This document shows, one piece after another, positions 1 to 6,845 of a DNA stretch of 64,000 nucleotides (its first letter is position 1; the number at the start of each line of letters is the position of its first letter). The notes under the pieces are model-generated. The model saw nothing but the letters and a program-made list of their open reading frames with translations, had not been told where the DNA came from and did no database searches. The DNA is from Ruminococcaceae bacterium D5. GTDB lineage: Bacteria > Bacillota > Clostridia > Oscillospirales > Ruminococcaceae. Where the stretch lies: the NCBI GenBank assembly GCA_900113995.1, contig FORK01000002.1:1-64000 (forward strand). Reading direction: 5' to 3'. The position numbers and the translations under genes were made by a program.

Positions 1-116
1 CGGTGTTGATTACGGTGAGGTCCCACCCGTTCCCATTCCGAACACGGTCGTTAAGCTCACTGGTGCCGAAAATACTTGGATGGCGACGTCCCGGGAAGAT
101 AGGTTGATGCCGGCAC
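1..116 (+). rRNA. rrf: 5S ribosomal RNA (5' end cut by window edge)
   Basis: The first 116 bases contain the conserved 5S core: the CCATTCCGAACACGG loop region, the GGATGGCGACGTCCCGGGA region and the closing arm GTGCCGGCA-like end that pairs with the first bases of the window. The first base or few bases of the mature RNA lie outside the window. The tRNA genes that follow in the same direction fit the distal end of an rRNA operon, so 16S and 23S should lie just upstream. Confidence 0.93.
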
Positions 117-154
117 TTCTCAGGATTGATCGAGAGATTGATCCTGAGCCATAT

Positions 155-230
155 TCCTCAATAGCTCAGTCGGTAGAGCATGCGGCTGTTAACCGCAGGG
201 TCGTTGGTTCGAGTCCAACTTGGGGAGCCA
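155..230 (+). tRNA. tRNA-Asn (GTT), CCA encoded
   Basis: A full cloverleaf can be drawn. The acceptor stem TCCTCAA pairs with TTGGGGA (one G-T pair), the D-arm contains AGCTCAGTCGGTAGAGC, and the anticodon loop CTGTTAA gives anticodon GTT at 188-190. The T-arm is GTTGGTTCGAGTCCAAC, followed by discriminator G and an encoded CCA at 228-230. It lies 38 bases after the 5S gene and is probably co-transcribed with it. Confidence 0.96.
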
Positions 231-236
231 CCTTTC

Positions 237-272
237 AACAATAAGCTGTCAGCATTCTGACAGCTTATTGTT
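237..272 (+). terminator. Perfect hairpin between tRNA genes
   Basis: A 16-bp perfect inverted repeat (237-252 with 257-272) closes a four-base CATT loop. The T-run after it is short, so it may be a weak terminator or a processing hairpin rather than a full stop; the downstream tRNAs have no obvious separate promoter. Confidence 0.5.
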
Positions 273-278
273 TCAAAA

Positions 279-355
279 GGGCCTTTAGCTCAGTTGGTCA
301 GAGCTGCCGGCTCATAACCGGCTGGTCCGGGGTTCGAATCCCTGAAGGCCCACCA
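279..355 (+). tRNA. tRNA with CAT anticodon (elongator Met or Ile2), CCA encoded
   Basis: The acceptor stem GGGCCTT pairs with AAGGCCC, the D-arm has AGCTCAGTTGGT, the anticodon loop CTCATAA gives CAT, and the T-loop is TTCGAAT. The gene ends with an encoded ACCA. The three G-C pairs expected at the base of an initiator anticodon stem are absent, and the first acceptor pair is G-C, so this is not tRNA-fMet. Elongator Met and lysidine-modified Ile2 cannot be told apart with certainty by eye. Confidence 0.93.
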
Positions 356-390
356 TATGTGTGAAAGCCTGATCAGCTTTTGAGAAATAT

Positions 391-466
391 AGGGGCATAG
401 CTCAGTTGGTAGAGCAGCGGTCTCCAAAACCGCGTGCCGAGGGTTCGAGCCCTTCTGCCCCTGCCA
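391..466 (+). tRNA. tRNA-Trp (CCA anticodon), integration target
   Basis: The acceptor stem AGGGGCA pairs with TGCCCCT, the D-arm has AGCTCAGTTGGTAGAGC, the anticodon loop CTCCAAA gives CCA, and the gene ends with discriminator G plus an encoded CCA at 464-466. The 3' part, from the anticodon loop to the CCA, is repeated at 6523-6567, which marks this gene as the insertion point of a genomic island. In that model the island supplied the present 3' half, including the GC/TT difference in the T-loop, and kept the gene functional. Confidence 0.95.
422..466 (+). repeat. attL-like copy of the 45-bp tRNA-Trp direct repeat
   Basis: This stretch, from the anticodon loop to the encoded CCA, matches 6523-6567 over 45 bases with two adjacent mismatches (GC at 449-450 against TT at 6550-6551). 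A repeat that begins inside a tRNA and ends exactly at its 3' end is the usual footprint of tyrosine-recombinase integration. Confidence 0.8.
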
Positions 467-509
467 CAGAAAAACGGCTTAACCATGCGGGTTAAGCCGT
501 TTTTCTGTG
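465..509. terminator. Bidirectional intrinsic terminator after tRNA-Trp
   Basis: Twenty bases at 465-484 are perfectly complementary to 490-509 around a five-base loop. The A-run in the left arm becomes a T-run in the right arm, so the hairpin can stop transcription from either side. It now ends the rRNA/tRNA transcript, but under the island model it belongs to the island. Confidence 0.8.
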
Positions 510-645
510 CGTTGTTAGCTTCAGCGTAAGACAACCCCGGCTCTGGAGGGGAGCAAAAAGGAATTATATGGTGAAAAAGACCTTCTGGTAGAATAAAGTT
601 GCGGTCGGCCAGCTGCAACAATAAAGAACCAGGAGGTCTTTTCAC

Positions 646-1120
646 GTGAAAGAAAAGATATAGAGAGCCTGCGCCATACCACATGGAGATGCCAGTATCA
701 TGTAGTGTCTGCGCCGAAATACCTTGGGATGGTAATATACGGGCAAATCAAAAAAATATCGGGCAGATACTGGGAACGCTGTGCGAGCAAAAAGGCGTGG
801 AGATCATCGAAGCGTAGGCGTATCCGGACTACATCCGCATGCTGCTGAGTATCCCTGCGAAGTATAGTGTATCACAAATCAAGGGGTATCTAAAAGGGAA
901 AAGCAGCCTGATGATTTTCGGCAGACATGCCAATCTGAAATACAGGTATGGGGACAGGCATTTCCGGGCAAGGGGATACTGCGTCGATACGGTAGGATGC
1001 AACAAAAAGCAGATACAGGAATACATCAAATGGCAACTGGAGGAAGACCGGATGAGTCTGAAAGAGTTTATAGACCCGTTTAGAGACCGCGGAAAATTCC
1101 GTGTAATCGACAGGAGATGA
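646..1120 (+). pseudogene. IS200/IS605-family TnpA (Y1 transposase), inactivated
   Basis: Read through one frameshift near 750 and one in-frame TAG near 817, the stretch gives a typical IS200 transposase: SLRHTTWRCQYHVV at the start, MLLSIPAKYSVSQIKGYLKG in the middle, and YCVDTVGCNKKQIQEYI before the C-terminus. A good ribosome-binding site (AGGAGG, 631-636) precedes GTG at 646. In addition to the stop and frameshift, the catalytic His-hydrophobic-His motif, expected as PDHIHM, reads PDYIRM, so both metal-binding histidines are gone. The hairpin-rich sequence at about 530-550 probably belongs to the left end of the element. The copy is dead. Confidence 0.8.
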
Positions 1121-1140
1121 CAGTATGAATCCTGGCGACA

Positions 1141-1676
1141 AAAGCAGGGGTGTTATGGATGTTTATCTGTTCTGCACGGATGGTCTGTGTGGCCATGATG
1201 CAGGCCATTGAGGCGGTTTATCCTAAGTCCTGTCTGCAGCGCTGCATCGTGTATCAAATCCGCAGTTCTATCAAGTATGTCAGCTACAAGGACATCAAGC
1301 AGGTTGTGGCTGACCTGAAGAAAGTCTACACGGCAGTGACGTTGGAAGAGGCCGAGGCAAACTTGGAAACAAGTGGCGGAAGCAGTACCCTTCCTGTGTG
1401 AAGAGCTGGGAGGAAAACAGGGAAGTTCTGAGCACCTTCTTCGAATATCCGCAGAAATTCGGAAAGTCATATACACGACAAATATTATTGAGGGCTTGAA
1501 CCGTCAGCTCCGCCAGATCACCAAGAACAAGACGCCGTTCACCAACGGATGATTCTCTGTGCCGGATGCTGTATCTGGCGTCACAGCGCATCGTGACGCA
1601 CTGGCATGCCCAGTGTCAGAGCTGGGATCTGGTGCTCAGTCCGTTGGAGATCATGTTCGCCGACCGGAAGGCTGGC
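1141..1676 (+). pseudogene. IS256-family (Mutator-type) transposase, C-terminal remnant
   Basis: Three frames together give the C-terminal third of an IS256-type DDE transposase. The recognisable pieces are [54 protein letters not shown], then IIEGLNRQLRQITKNK, which contains the catalytic glutamate, and finally MLYLASQR with SPLEIMFADR. At least two frameshifts and the loss of the N-terminal two thirds make it non-functional. It abuts the dead IS200 copy, so two mobile elements accumulated at the tRNA-proximal end of the island. Confidence 0.75.
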
Positions 1677-1697
1677 TAATTTCCTTGGGCTAGTATT

Positions 1698-1760
1698 CCC
1701 CGGCGGGCCGCGACGGTATTCACACCGTCCCGGTGCGCATACCGTAACAGCCCGCCGGGG
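1698..1760. other. Three-way-junction palindrome, unknown role
   Basis: An 11-bp perfect GC-rich stem (1698-1708 with 1750-1760) encloses two smaller hairpins: 1712-1717 with 1724-1729, and 1731-1734 with 1741-1744, each with a six-base loop. No reading frame is supported here. It could be the end of a lost mobile element, a recombination or protein-binding site, or a folded RNA. The remaining 1677-2002 stretch holds no gene I can support. Confidence 0.45.
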
Positions 1761-2002
1761 AGCGAGGCGGACAAGGGTAGTAAGCCAAATAGTGCGTATT
1801 TTCTACGCGAAATTCTTGACCTTGTCGAAAATCGCTTACACAAAATTTTCTTCCGGGCCGGCAGAACCGTCTATCGCAGAAAATCACACAGTAATTTGTT
1901 CTTCATACGCCAACGCGCGATCTTATACGTCTGATCGACGGCTAAATTTCTTGGCATCGCTTCTTCCCACTATTTTTCAAACAAGGCCTAGTTTTTTTCG
2001 AT

Positions 2003-2058
2003 TTCTCAAATATAAAAAGCGGGCGCTTAAGCAAGTACCCGCTTTTTATATTTGAGAA
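2003..2058 (-). terminator. Intrinsic terminator of the amidase-symporter operon
   Basis: A 21-bp perfect stem (2003-2023 with 2038-2058) encloses a loop holding the palindrome GCTTAAGC. The A-run and T-run within the arms allow termination in both directions. It starts 20 bases after the stop codon of the minus-strand amidase gene. Confidence 0.85.
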
Positions 2059-2078
2059 GGAGTTATCTTAAAATTGAA

Positions 2079-3371
2079 TCAATCATTGGAATAGTGAGCT
2101 ATAACAAGGTCGAGTAATCCTGCTTTTTCCAACGTGTTGCTGTCAAGCATTACCGTAAGATAAATACAGCCGCTGGTGCGCCCTATTCTTATTTCACCGC
2201 CTACAGTGGTGCGATTCTTAAGTTCATCGATAGAAAGGCCGGTGAGTATAGCTGCACGTTCAAGCGCATTGTCAAATGCTGTATTCATGCTGTCTCCGGT
2301 GCCAACTATCTGAATGGGATAGCTGCATAAAAGTTTGCCGCCGCCATACTGCTGATAAAGTTTTTCGGCATTTGCGAATTCCTCATCGGAGAAAGGGCGG
2401 AAACGTTTGTCCAGCTCGTTAACAGCAGGAAGAAGAATGGGGCCTTCTACTTTGAGTCCTTTTAGTACCTTAACCTTTACCGTTACGTCGGCGCAGATAT
2501 CCAGTGTATGGCCTGCTATTTCTCCGCAACCCTGCGTAAGGTGAACATCGCCGAAATAAACGCCGGCTCCATCAACCAAAACAGGGGAAATTACAACACA
2601 GCCTTCTCCAACCAGATTAATATCCATGTGAGCGTCAGTTATCTGGCTTGCTGTGGGAACAGGATACAAATCGGTTTTGCTAAGAGATCCGGAAAAGTCA
2701 CCGGTATTTTTGCTGGACGGGATAACAACAGAGGGTACACATCCGATGTTTCCTACCATGGGACGACTGCGAATAGGCAAACCATCAAAATCTGCGCGGC
2801 CGATTATGGTGGCAAGATGCTGCTTTGAGTTTTCGGGCAGGAATACTTCTCCCTTACCGGTCATCTCAGCAATTTGTGCCGCACCTTGTGGATTTACTGC
2901 GACAGCAATGTCGTTTTCCTTGGAATAAGCTACAGTATAACCGTTTTTATAGGTTTGTGGCATTATCGGATTGCCGCACTTAACGCATCTGATTGCATCT
3001 TCACCGCTGCCTTCCAGATATGTTTCGGGGTGACTTATGCCGCAATGCGGGCAAATTGCCTTGACTGAAGGATCGCCGTCAAACCGTCCCTCGTTGGGGC
3101 GTCCGGTACCGGATGAGCAGAACTTAGAAACAACTTCTACCTTTTCGATAAAAATGGCAACGCTGTCTCCAGGCTGGGCACCTTCGATATAGACGGGACG
3201 GATAACCTCATGTCCGCCGAATATTCTGGGGGTTATCATGGGGCCCCAACAACCCGGCGTGGTGACGGCGGAGATTCTACCGCCGTCACAGCATACCTGA
3301 TCGGTGTCTACGGAGCCGCCAATGACGCTGACATATTGGTCAACCTTTATAAAGTCACTGGCTTTTTTCAT
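2079..3371 (-). CDS. Acetamidase/formamidase family protein with zinc-ribbon insert
   Basis: The 430-residue protein belongs to the FmdA/AmdA family (formamidase/acetamidase), which hydrolyses small amides to the acid and ammonia in the cytoplasm. Family landmarks are the N-terminal PMITPRIFGGHEVI region and the conserved core DAHMDINLVGEG, followed by GVYFGDVHLTQGCGE and a Gly-rich turn. Between about residues 110 and 135 there is a CPHC...CVKC pattern that looks like a small zinc ribbon; I do not know this from the best-studied members. It is the last gene of a minus-strand set with the symporter and the small membrane protein, 15 bases after the symporter stop. The natural substrate cannot be read from sequence; a carboxamide or cyclic-amide nutrient imported by the symporter is likely. 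Confidence 0.82.
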   Translation of the reverse strand: MKKASDFIKVDQYVSVIGGSVDTDQVCCDGGRISAVTTPGCWGPMITPRIFGGHEVIRPVYIEGAQPGDSVAIFIEKVEVVSKFCSSGTGRPNEGRFDGDPSVKAICPHCGISHPETYLEGSGEDAIRCVKCGNPIMPQTYKNGYTVAYSKENDIAVAVNPQGAAQIAEMTGKGEVFLPENSKQHLATIIGRADFDGLPIRSRPMVGNIGCVPSVVIPSSKNTGDFSGSLSKTDLYPVPTASQITDAHMDINLVGEGCVVISPVLVDGAGVYFGDVHLTQGCGEIAGHTLDICADVTVKVKVLKGLKVEGPILLPAVNELDKRFRPFSDEEFANAEKLYQQYGGGKLLCSYPIQIVGTGDSMNTAFDNALERAAILTGLSIDELKNRTTVGGEIRIGRTSGCIYLTVMLDSNTLEKAGLLDLVIAHYSND

Positions 3372-3386
3372 AATGGAGTCCTCCGC

Positions 3387-4850
3387 TTATTTAAAAAGTT
3401 CAGACAGGAAAGCTTCATCCTGCTTGGGAGTACACTTGCTGACAGCTACCATAACGATAGAGGAAACTATATATGCCCAGATGAGGGGGTTAAAACCAAG
3501 AAGGTTAGTGGGGATGGGCAGCAGATAGAGTCCTGCAATGGTAAGGAAGCCTGCGATCATGGAATAGAGCCCGCCCTTGGGAGTAGAATCCTTCCAGAAG
3601 AATCCAAACAGGATCGGGATAGTAAAGGATCCTGCAAATCCGTTGATAGCCAGCATAACGATATCTTGGAGGAATGCGGGCGGATTAACAGAAAGGATTA
3701 CTACGATGAGAGCGATAACAAAGGTGGCGATATAGGTAATCTTTTTAAGCTTATCGGCAGAAGCCTCTTCCTTGGCAGTGCGCTGATATATATCCTTGAT
3801 AAGTGCGCTGGAGCATACCATTGTCAGCGAGGATACGGTGGACATAACTGCCGCAAAAGGAGCGCACATCAGTATGCCAGCCAGATACTTGCCGCAGTAG
3901 GTAAGAACGATAGTGGGGAATATCTGATCAGAAACTTCGATGCTTGGAATAAGAGCACGGGCAGCCTGCGCACTGATGAACAGAGCAAAGAACCAAACCA
4001 TGCAGATGATGCTGATAAGGGCGCCTGCACGCTTTAGGGACTTAACATCCTTAACCGAGAACACGCGGGTAATAACGTGAGGCTGAGCCATAACGGCTAC
4101 ACCCAGAGTAAAGAAGGTAGAGAAACCAGTGGCAAGAGGCAGATAGTTCTTGGGACCGGGGGGAACCAGCAGCGCGGGATCGATGGCAAGCTGAGCCTGG
4201 GTGATAGCGGGAATTCCGCCGGCCTCCTTGACCATGATCACTGCTATGATAACAGAACCGCCAAGCATGATAATACCCTGAAGCAGTGCGTTATAGGCAA
4301 CGCCACGGATACCGCCAATGATGGTGTAAACAGCAGTGATAACTGCAAACAGGATAAGTGCGGTGGTATAGTCAAAACCGAAGAAAGTTTCCACTATACG
4401 GGTTGCAGCAGTATACTGGGAAACAATGTAGGCAATGCCGAAAATGATGATGGAAACAGCAGCCACTATTCCCATAGTACGGCTCTGGAAACGCTCTACA
4501 AACAAGTCGGGAAGGGTAATACAGTTATGTTCGGAAGCGAACTTGGAGATTCGTCGGCCAATCATCAGCATGCCGCAGATACCGAGGATAGCAGCACCTG
4601 CCTGCCAAAGGATGGTGGTCCAGCCATAGCTGTAATAAACAGAAGGGGTACCGATAAAGGTGCCGCCGCTGGTCCAGGATGTTGCCCAAACGAATGCTAC
4701 GATCCAAGGTCCGAAAGAGCGACCAGCAACGTAATACTCTTCTTGGAAATTCTTGGCGTTTTTGCGCTTTAAGTATGCATAAACAGATATAAGTATAAGA
4801 ACTACAAAATATGAGAAGAATAATATCTTGGTTACAGCTGCAACTTCCAT
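3387..4850 (-). CDS. Sodium:solute symporter (SSS family, PanF-like)
   Basis: The 487-residue protein has about 13 hydrophobic segments and SSS-family signatures. These are the EEYYVAGRSFGPW stretch after the first helix, SGGTFIGTPSVYYSYGW in the second and third helices, and the GGIRGVAYNALLQG motif near residue 180. It imports a solute with sodium across the inner membrane. Pairing with a YhdT-like small protein resembles the yhdT-panF arrangement of enterobacteria, where PanF carries pantothenate. Here the amidase and IclR regulator next door suggest another substrate, probably the amide the enzyme uses. Its ATG overlaps the stop of the upstream small gene by one base, so the two are translationally coupled. 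Confidence 0.88.
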   Translation of the reverse strand: MEVAAVTKILFFSYFVVLILISVYAYLKRKNAKNFQEEYYVAGRSFGPWIVAFVWATSWTSGGTFIGTPSVYYSYGWTTILWQAGAAILGICGMLMIGRRISKFASEHNCITLPDLFVERFQSRTMGIVAAVSIIIFGIAYIVSQYTAATRIVETFFGFDYTTALILFAVITAVYTIIGGIRGVAYNALLQGIIMLGGSVIIAVIMVKEAGGIPAITQAQLAIDPALLVPPGPKNYLPLATGFSTFFTLGVAVMAQPHVITRVFSVKDVKSLKRAGALISIICMVWFFALFISAQAARALIPSIEVSDQIFPTIVLTYCGKYLAGILMCAPFAAVMSTVSSLTMVCSSALIKDIYQRTAKEEASADKLKKITYIATFVIALIVVILSVNPPAFLQDIVMLAINGFAGSFTIPILFGFFWKDSTPKGGLYSMIAGFLTIAGLYLLPIPTNLLGFNPLIWAYIVSSIVMVAVSKCTPKQDEAFLSELFK

Positions 4851-5113
4851 TACTCGTCATCCCCTTTCATGATAAAAAGGCCATAGACGGTGGTAATAAC
4901 TACCATAATGATCCAGGGAAGGAAAACACCAATGGCAGCCCAGGAGGGAATGCCCATGATAAAGGTGGTTTGAGTGCCATCAAGGCCATAACCCAGAAAA
5001 TAACTCAGAGCACAGCAAACAGCTATGTAAGCTAATGTGAAAATACCACCGATTTTGAACTCTTTTAAGCAAAGCTCGAAATGTCCGAGTTTTTTGCCGT
5101 TTTTCTTGTCCAT
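4850..5113 (-). CDS. YhdT-like (DUF997) small membrane protein
   Basis: This is an 87-residue protein with two transmembrane helices (about residues 22-42 and 58-80) and a lysine-rich N-terminus. ATG at 5113 is chosen because AAGGAG lies eight bases upstream; the frame runs further upstream but without a better site. DUF997 proteins such as YhdT are encoded directly before PanF-type symporters, exactly as here, and are thought to be accessory subunits. The stop codon overlaps the symporter start (TAATG). Confidence 0.75.
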   Translation of the reverse strand: MDKKNGKKLGHFELCLKEFKIGGIFTLAYIAVCCALSYFLGYGLDGTQTTFIMGIPSWAAIGVFLPWIIMVVITTVYGLFIMKGDDE

Positions 5114-5294
5114 AACATACTCCTTACTTAATTGGAAAACAGCAACGTTGTCCGCGCTTTTTATGGAAGAGTTTACAGTGCAGAATACGGACAACATGCA
5201 CAGCAATATCCGAAGATTTTAAATGTGGATATATGCCTATCCCTAGGTTGTGTTGTGAACTCTAACTTTTAGTGTTCATTTTTAGCTCAAACTA

Positions 5295-5303
5295 TGATAT
5301 AAT
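5295..5303 (+). promoter_or_regulatory. Extended -10 element (TGATATAAT)
   Basis: TATAAT at 5298-5303 is preceded by TG at the right distance, which makes an extended -10 box on the plus strand. The -35 region is poor, as is usual for extended -10 promoters. It points to the folded sequence at 5310-5381 and to no protein gene. Confidence 0.5.
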
Positions 5304-5309
5304 AGAAAT

Positions 5310-5381
5310 GTAGTCGCTTTTTTCGGTGTGGTCGGCAAACCCCTATGAGAAATCATAGGCTGAAACAAGCGGCTATTTTTT
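5310..5381 (+). ncRNA. Candidate small RNA, about 70 nt, antisense to the iclR end
   Basis: A nine-base-pair closing stem (5311-5319 with 5367-5375, one G-T pair) holds an inner perfect hairpin, CCTATGA-GAAA-TCATAGG, and a possible short GGT/ACC hairpin. It is followed directly by a T-run at 5376-5381, so the 3' end is an intrinsic terminator. An extended -10 promoter lies seven bases before. The terminator overlaps the stop codon of the opposing IclR gene. No known RNA family was recognised; it could instead be a complex terminator for read-through transcripts. Confidence 0.4.
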
Positions 5382-6141
5382 ATGCTTTGGAAAATCCAAG
5401 CTTTGATGAAATTATGCTGGAAGTATTGACGGTAAGAGTGATCATATTGCCAATCTGTTCTTTGGTAAGGTTATATTTTAGTGTAGCCATGGCTATGCCT
5501 GCCGTTACCTTGCCTTGAGAATCGAAAATGGGTGCACCTATTGCAAAAACTCCGGCATCTACTTCCTCATCGCTTATGGAATATCCGTTTTGTCTGATTT
5601 GAGGCACTTCCTGCATCAACTCATCCCATGACCTTGTGTTATCGGTAAATCTGTGCGAGGGTTGTTGTATGATATTCTCCTGTTCCTCGTCGGTAAGATT
5701 GGCAAAAACAACTTTTGCTGCTGCTCCGCTGTTGTAATAAGCCACTTTTCCGATATCGCAGTAAAATCTTACATTTTCACAGCCATCTACACGGTCGATG
5801 AACACTAGATGTTCCTGCTTTCTAAGGGCAAGGGTTATGGTTTTGCCCGATTCGCTTGCAAGGCGTTCTATCCATGGGTGTGCGATGGTTTTAAGATCTG
5901 ATTGCTTCAAAAAGATGCTGCTCAACTCTAAAACCCCGTAATCGATGCGGTATTTCTTTGTATCCTGATCCAATGAAACCAAATGATGATTCTGCAGCGA
6001 GATCAATATTTTATACACTGTGCTTTTATTGATCCCGGTAATGCGGCTGATTTCGGTAAGGCCAAGATCTTTTTTTCCGGTTTTGCTCCAAACAAACAAA
6101 ATATTAAGCACATTTTCGGCTGAATTAAGTGGTCCTAACAT
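5380..6141 (-). CDS. IclR-family transcriptional regulator
   Basis: The protein has about 253 residues. An N-terminal winged helix-turn-helix reads LTEISRITGINKSTVYKILISL. The IclR effector domain follows, with the conserved GKTITLALRKQEHLVFIDRVDG region and, near the end, YSISDEEVDAGVFAIGAPIFD. ATG at 6141 is preferred over the one four codons upstream, because GGAGGTGAT lies just before it and would be inside the longer frame. IclR proteins control catabolic and transport genes in response to a small molecule, so this one probably governs the amidase-symporter operon downstream on the same strand. Confidence 0.9.
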   Translation of the reverse strand: MLGPLNSAENVLNILFVWSKTGKKDLGLTEISRITGINKSTVYKILISLQNHHLVSLDQDTKKYRIDYGVLELSSIFLKQSDLKTIAHPWIERLASESGKTITLALRKQEHLVFIDRVDGCENVRFYCDIGKVAYYNSGAAAKVVFANLTDEEQENIIQQPSHRFTDNTRSWDELMQEVPQIRQNGYSISDEEVDAGVFAIGAPIFDSQGKVTAGIAMATLKYNLTKEQIGNMITLTVNTSSIISSKLGFSKA

Positions 6142-6195
6142 AATCACCTCCATTTCGGTTACTATTTACAACCGACATTTCTATTAGGCAACTAT

Positions 6196-6224
6196 ATTAT
6201 ATATGAATAAATTGTGTCAGTCAA
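6196..6224 (-). promoter_or_regulatory. Sigma-A promoter for iclR
   Basis: On the minus strand TTGACT (6224-6219) and TATAAT (6201-6196) are separated by exactly 17 bases. The region around it is AT-rich and leads into the IclR gene about 55 bases downstream. Confidence 0.75.
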
Positions 6225-6437
6225 CATGGTTTTCGACAAATTGCGTCAAAATAGCAACTTGCGAACTAACTTTGTGAAAACTATAATTCACTGCAACCGA
6301 AATTTTGAGCGATAAACACATGCATTATATAGTGCTTTTACCAATAGGAACGCAGACAGCAGAATTGCTGTCTAATTCAAAACAGAGGCAGACGCTTCTC
6401 CTGGAGGAGAGAAATCATAACATCATCAATAAAGCAT

Positions 6438-6467
6438 CAAATGGCACGCGGTTTAGCGTGCCATTTG
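6438..6467. repeat. 12-bp inverted repeat near the right island end
   Basis: CAAATGGCACGC (6438-6449) is perfectly complementary to 6456-6467 around a six-base loop. It lies 56 bases inside the right direct repeat and could be a terminator without a T-run or a recombination-protein site. I see no gene between the IclR promoter and the direct repeat. Confidence 0.45.
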
Positions 6468-6522
6468 CCACTAAAGGCTTAAAATTGGCATAGCAATGCG
6501 TGCCTGAGATATTCAACATCTG

Positions 6523-6567
6523 CTCCAAAACCGCGTGCCGAGGGTTCGATTCCTTCTGCCCCTGCCA
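6523..6567 (+). repeat. attR-like 3' fragment of tRNA-Trp
   Basis: These 45 bases match tRNA-Trp positions 422-466 with two mismatches. The sequence to the left does not continue the tRNA, so this is an orphan 3' end beginning in the anticodon loop. It is followed at once by a strong terminator, as expected for the displaced original end of the tRNA gene. Confidence 0.8.
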
Positions 6568-6569
6568 TG

Positions 6570-6604
6570 TCGGAGCAAGCGATACAAAGCTTGCTCCGAT
6601 TTTT
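6570..6604 (+). terminator. Probable original terminator of the rRNA/tRNA operon
   Basis: An 11-bp perfect stem (6570-6580 with 6589-6599) is followed by a five-T run. It sits two bases after the orphan tRNA-Trp 3' end, in the orientation of the tRNA genes. Confidence 0.8.
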
Positions 6605-6791
6605 CTTTGGAAAAATCGGAGCGCCCTCACGCCGCCGCTCATCCCTCGCCGCAAAAGGTTACATTTCGTGTCGTCTGCCCGGTTGCAAACGCTCCCGCGA
6701 CGGTTTCGGCACACTGCCAACCTCTTGTGGGTTGCGGAGGTTTGAATTTCTCCGTGAAAACTCCAAACAACCTTTTTCATCGTCCTTTCAA

Positions 6792-6824
6792 AAGAATCCC
6801 GAAGGTTTTACCTTCGGGATTCTT
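6792..6824 (+). terminator. Terminator-like hairpin
   Basis: A 14-bp perfect stem (6792-6805 with 6811-6824) with a five-base loop is followed by GTTATA, a weak T-run. No gene ends directly before it. Confidence 0.5.
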
Positions 6825-6845
6825 GTTATATGCTTTAGCGATGTA

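Larger units (their letters stand above)
422..6567. mobile_element. Putative genomic island inserted in tRNA-Trp (no integrase seen)
   Basis: The element is bounded by the 45-bp direct repeat at 422-466 and 6523-6567. Its genes (acetamidase-like enzyme, sodium symporter, YhdT-like protein, IclR regulator) are visibly AT-richer than the FtsH-to-LeuS core. The end next to the tRNA holds decayed IS200 and IS256 transposases. I find no tyrosine or serine recombinase between the repeats, so the integrase was lost, perhaps displaced by the insertion sequences, or integration was mobilised in trans. The terminator just right of the repeat (6570-6604) looks like the original end of the tRNA operon. 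Confidence 0.62.

Noticed and set aside
279-355. Initiator tRNA-fMet
   Set aside because: The CAT-anticodon tRNA lacks the three G-C pairs of the initiator anticodon stem, and its first acceptor bases are paired.
1606-2055. Plus-strand open frame over the IS256 end and the three-way-junction palindrome
   Set aside because: It runs through inverted repeats and a terminator, resembles no protein and lacks a ribosome-binding site.
3210-4772. Long plus-strand open frames opposite the symporter and amidase genes
   Set aside because: They lie fully antisense to well-supported family members, have low-complexity compositions, no ribosome-binding site and no recognisable domain.
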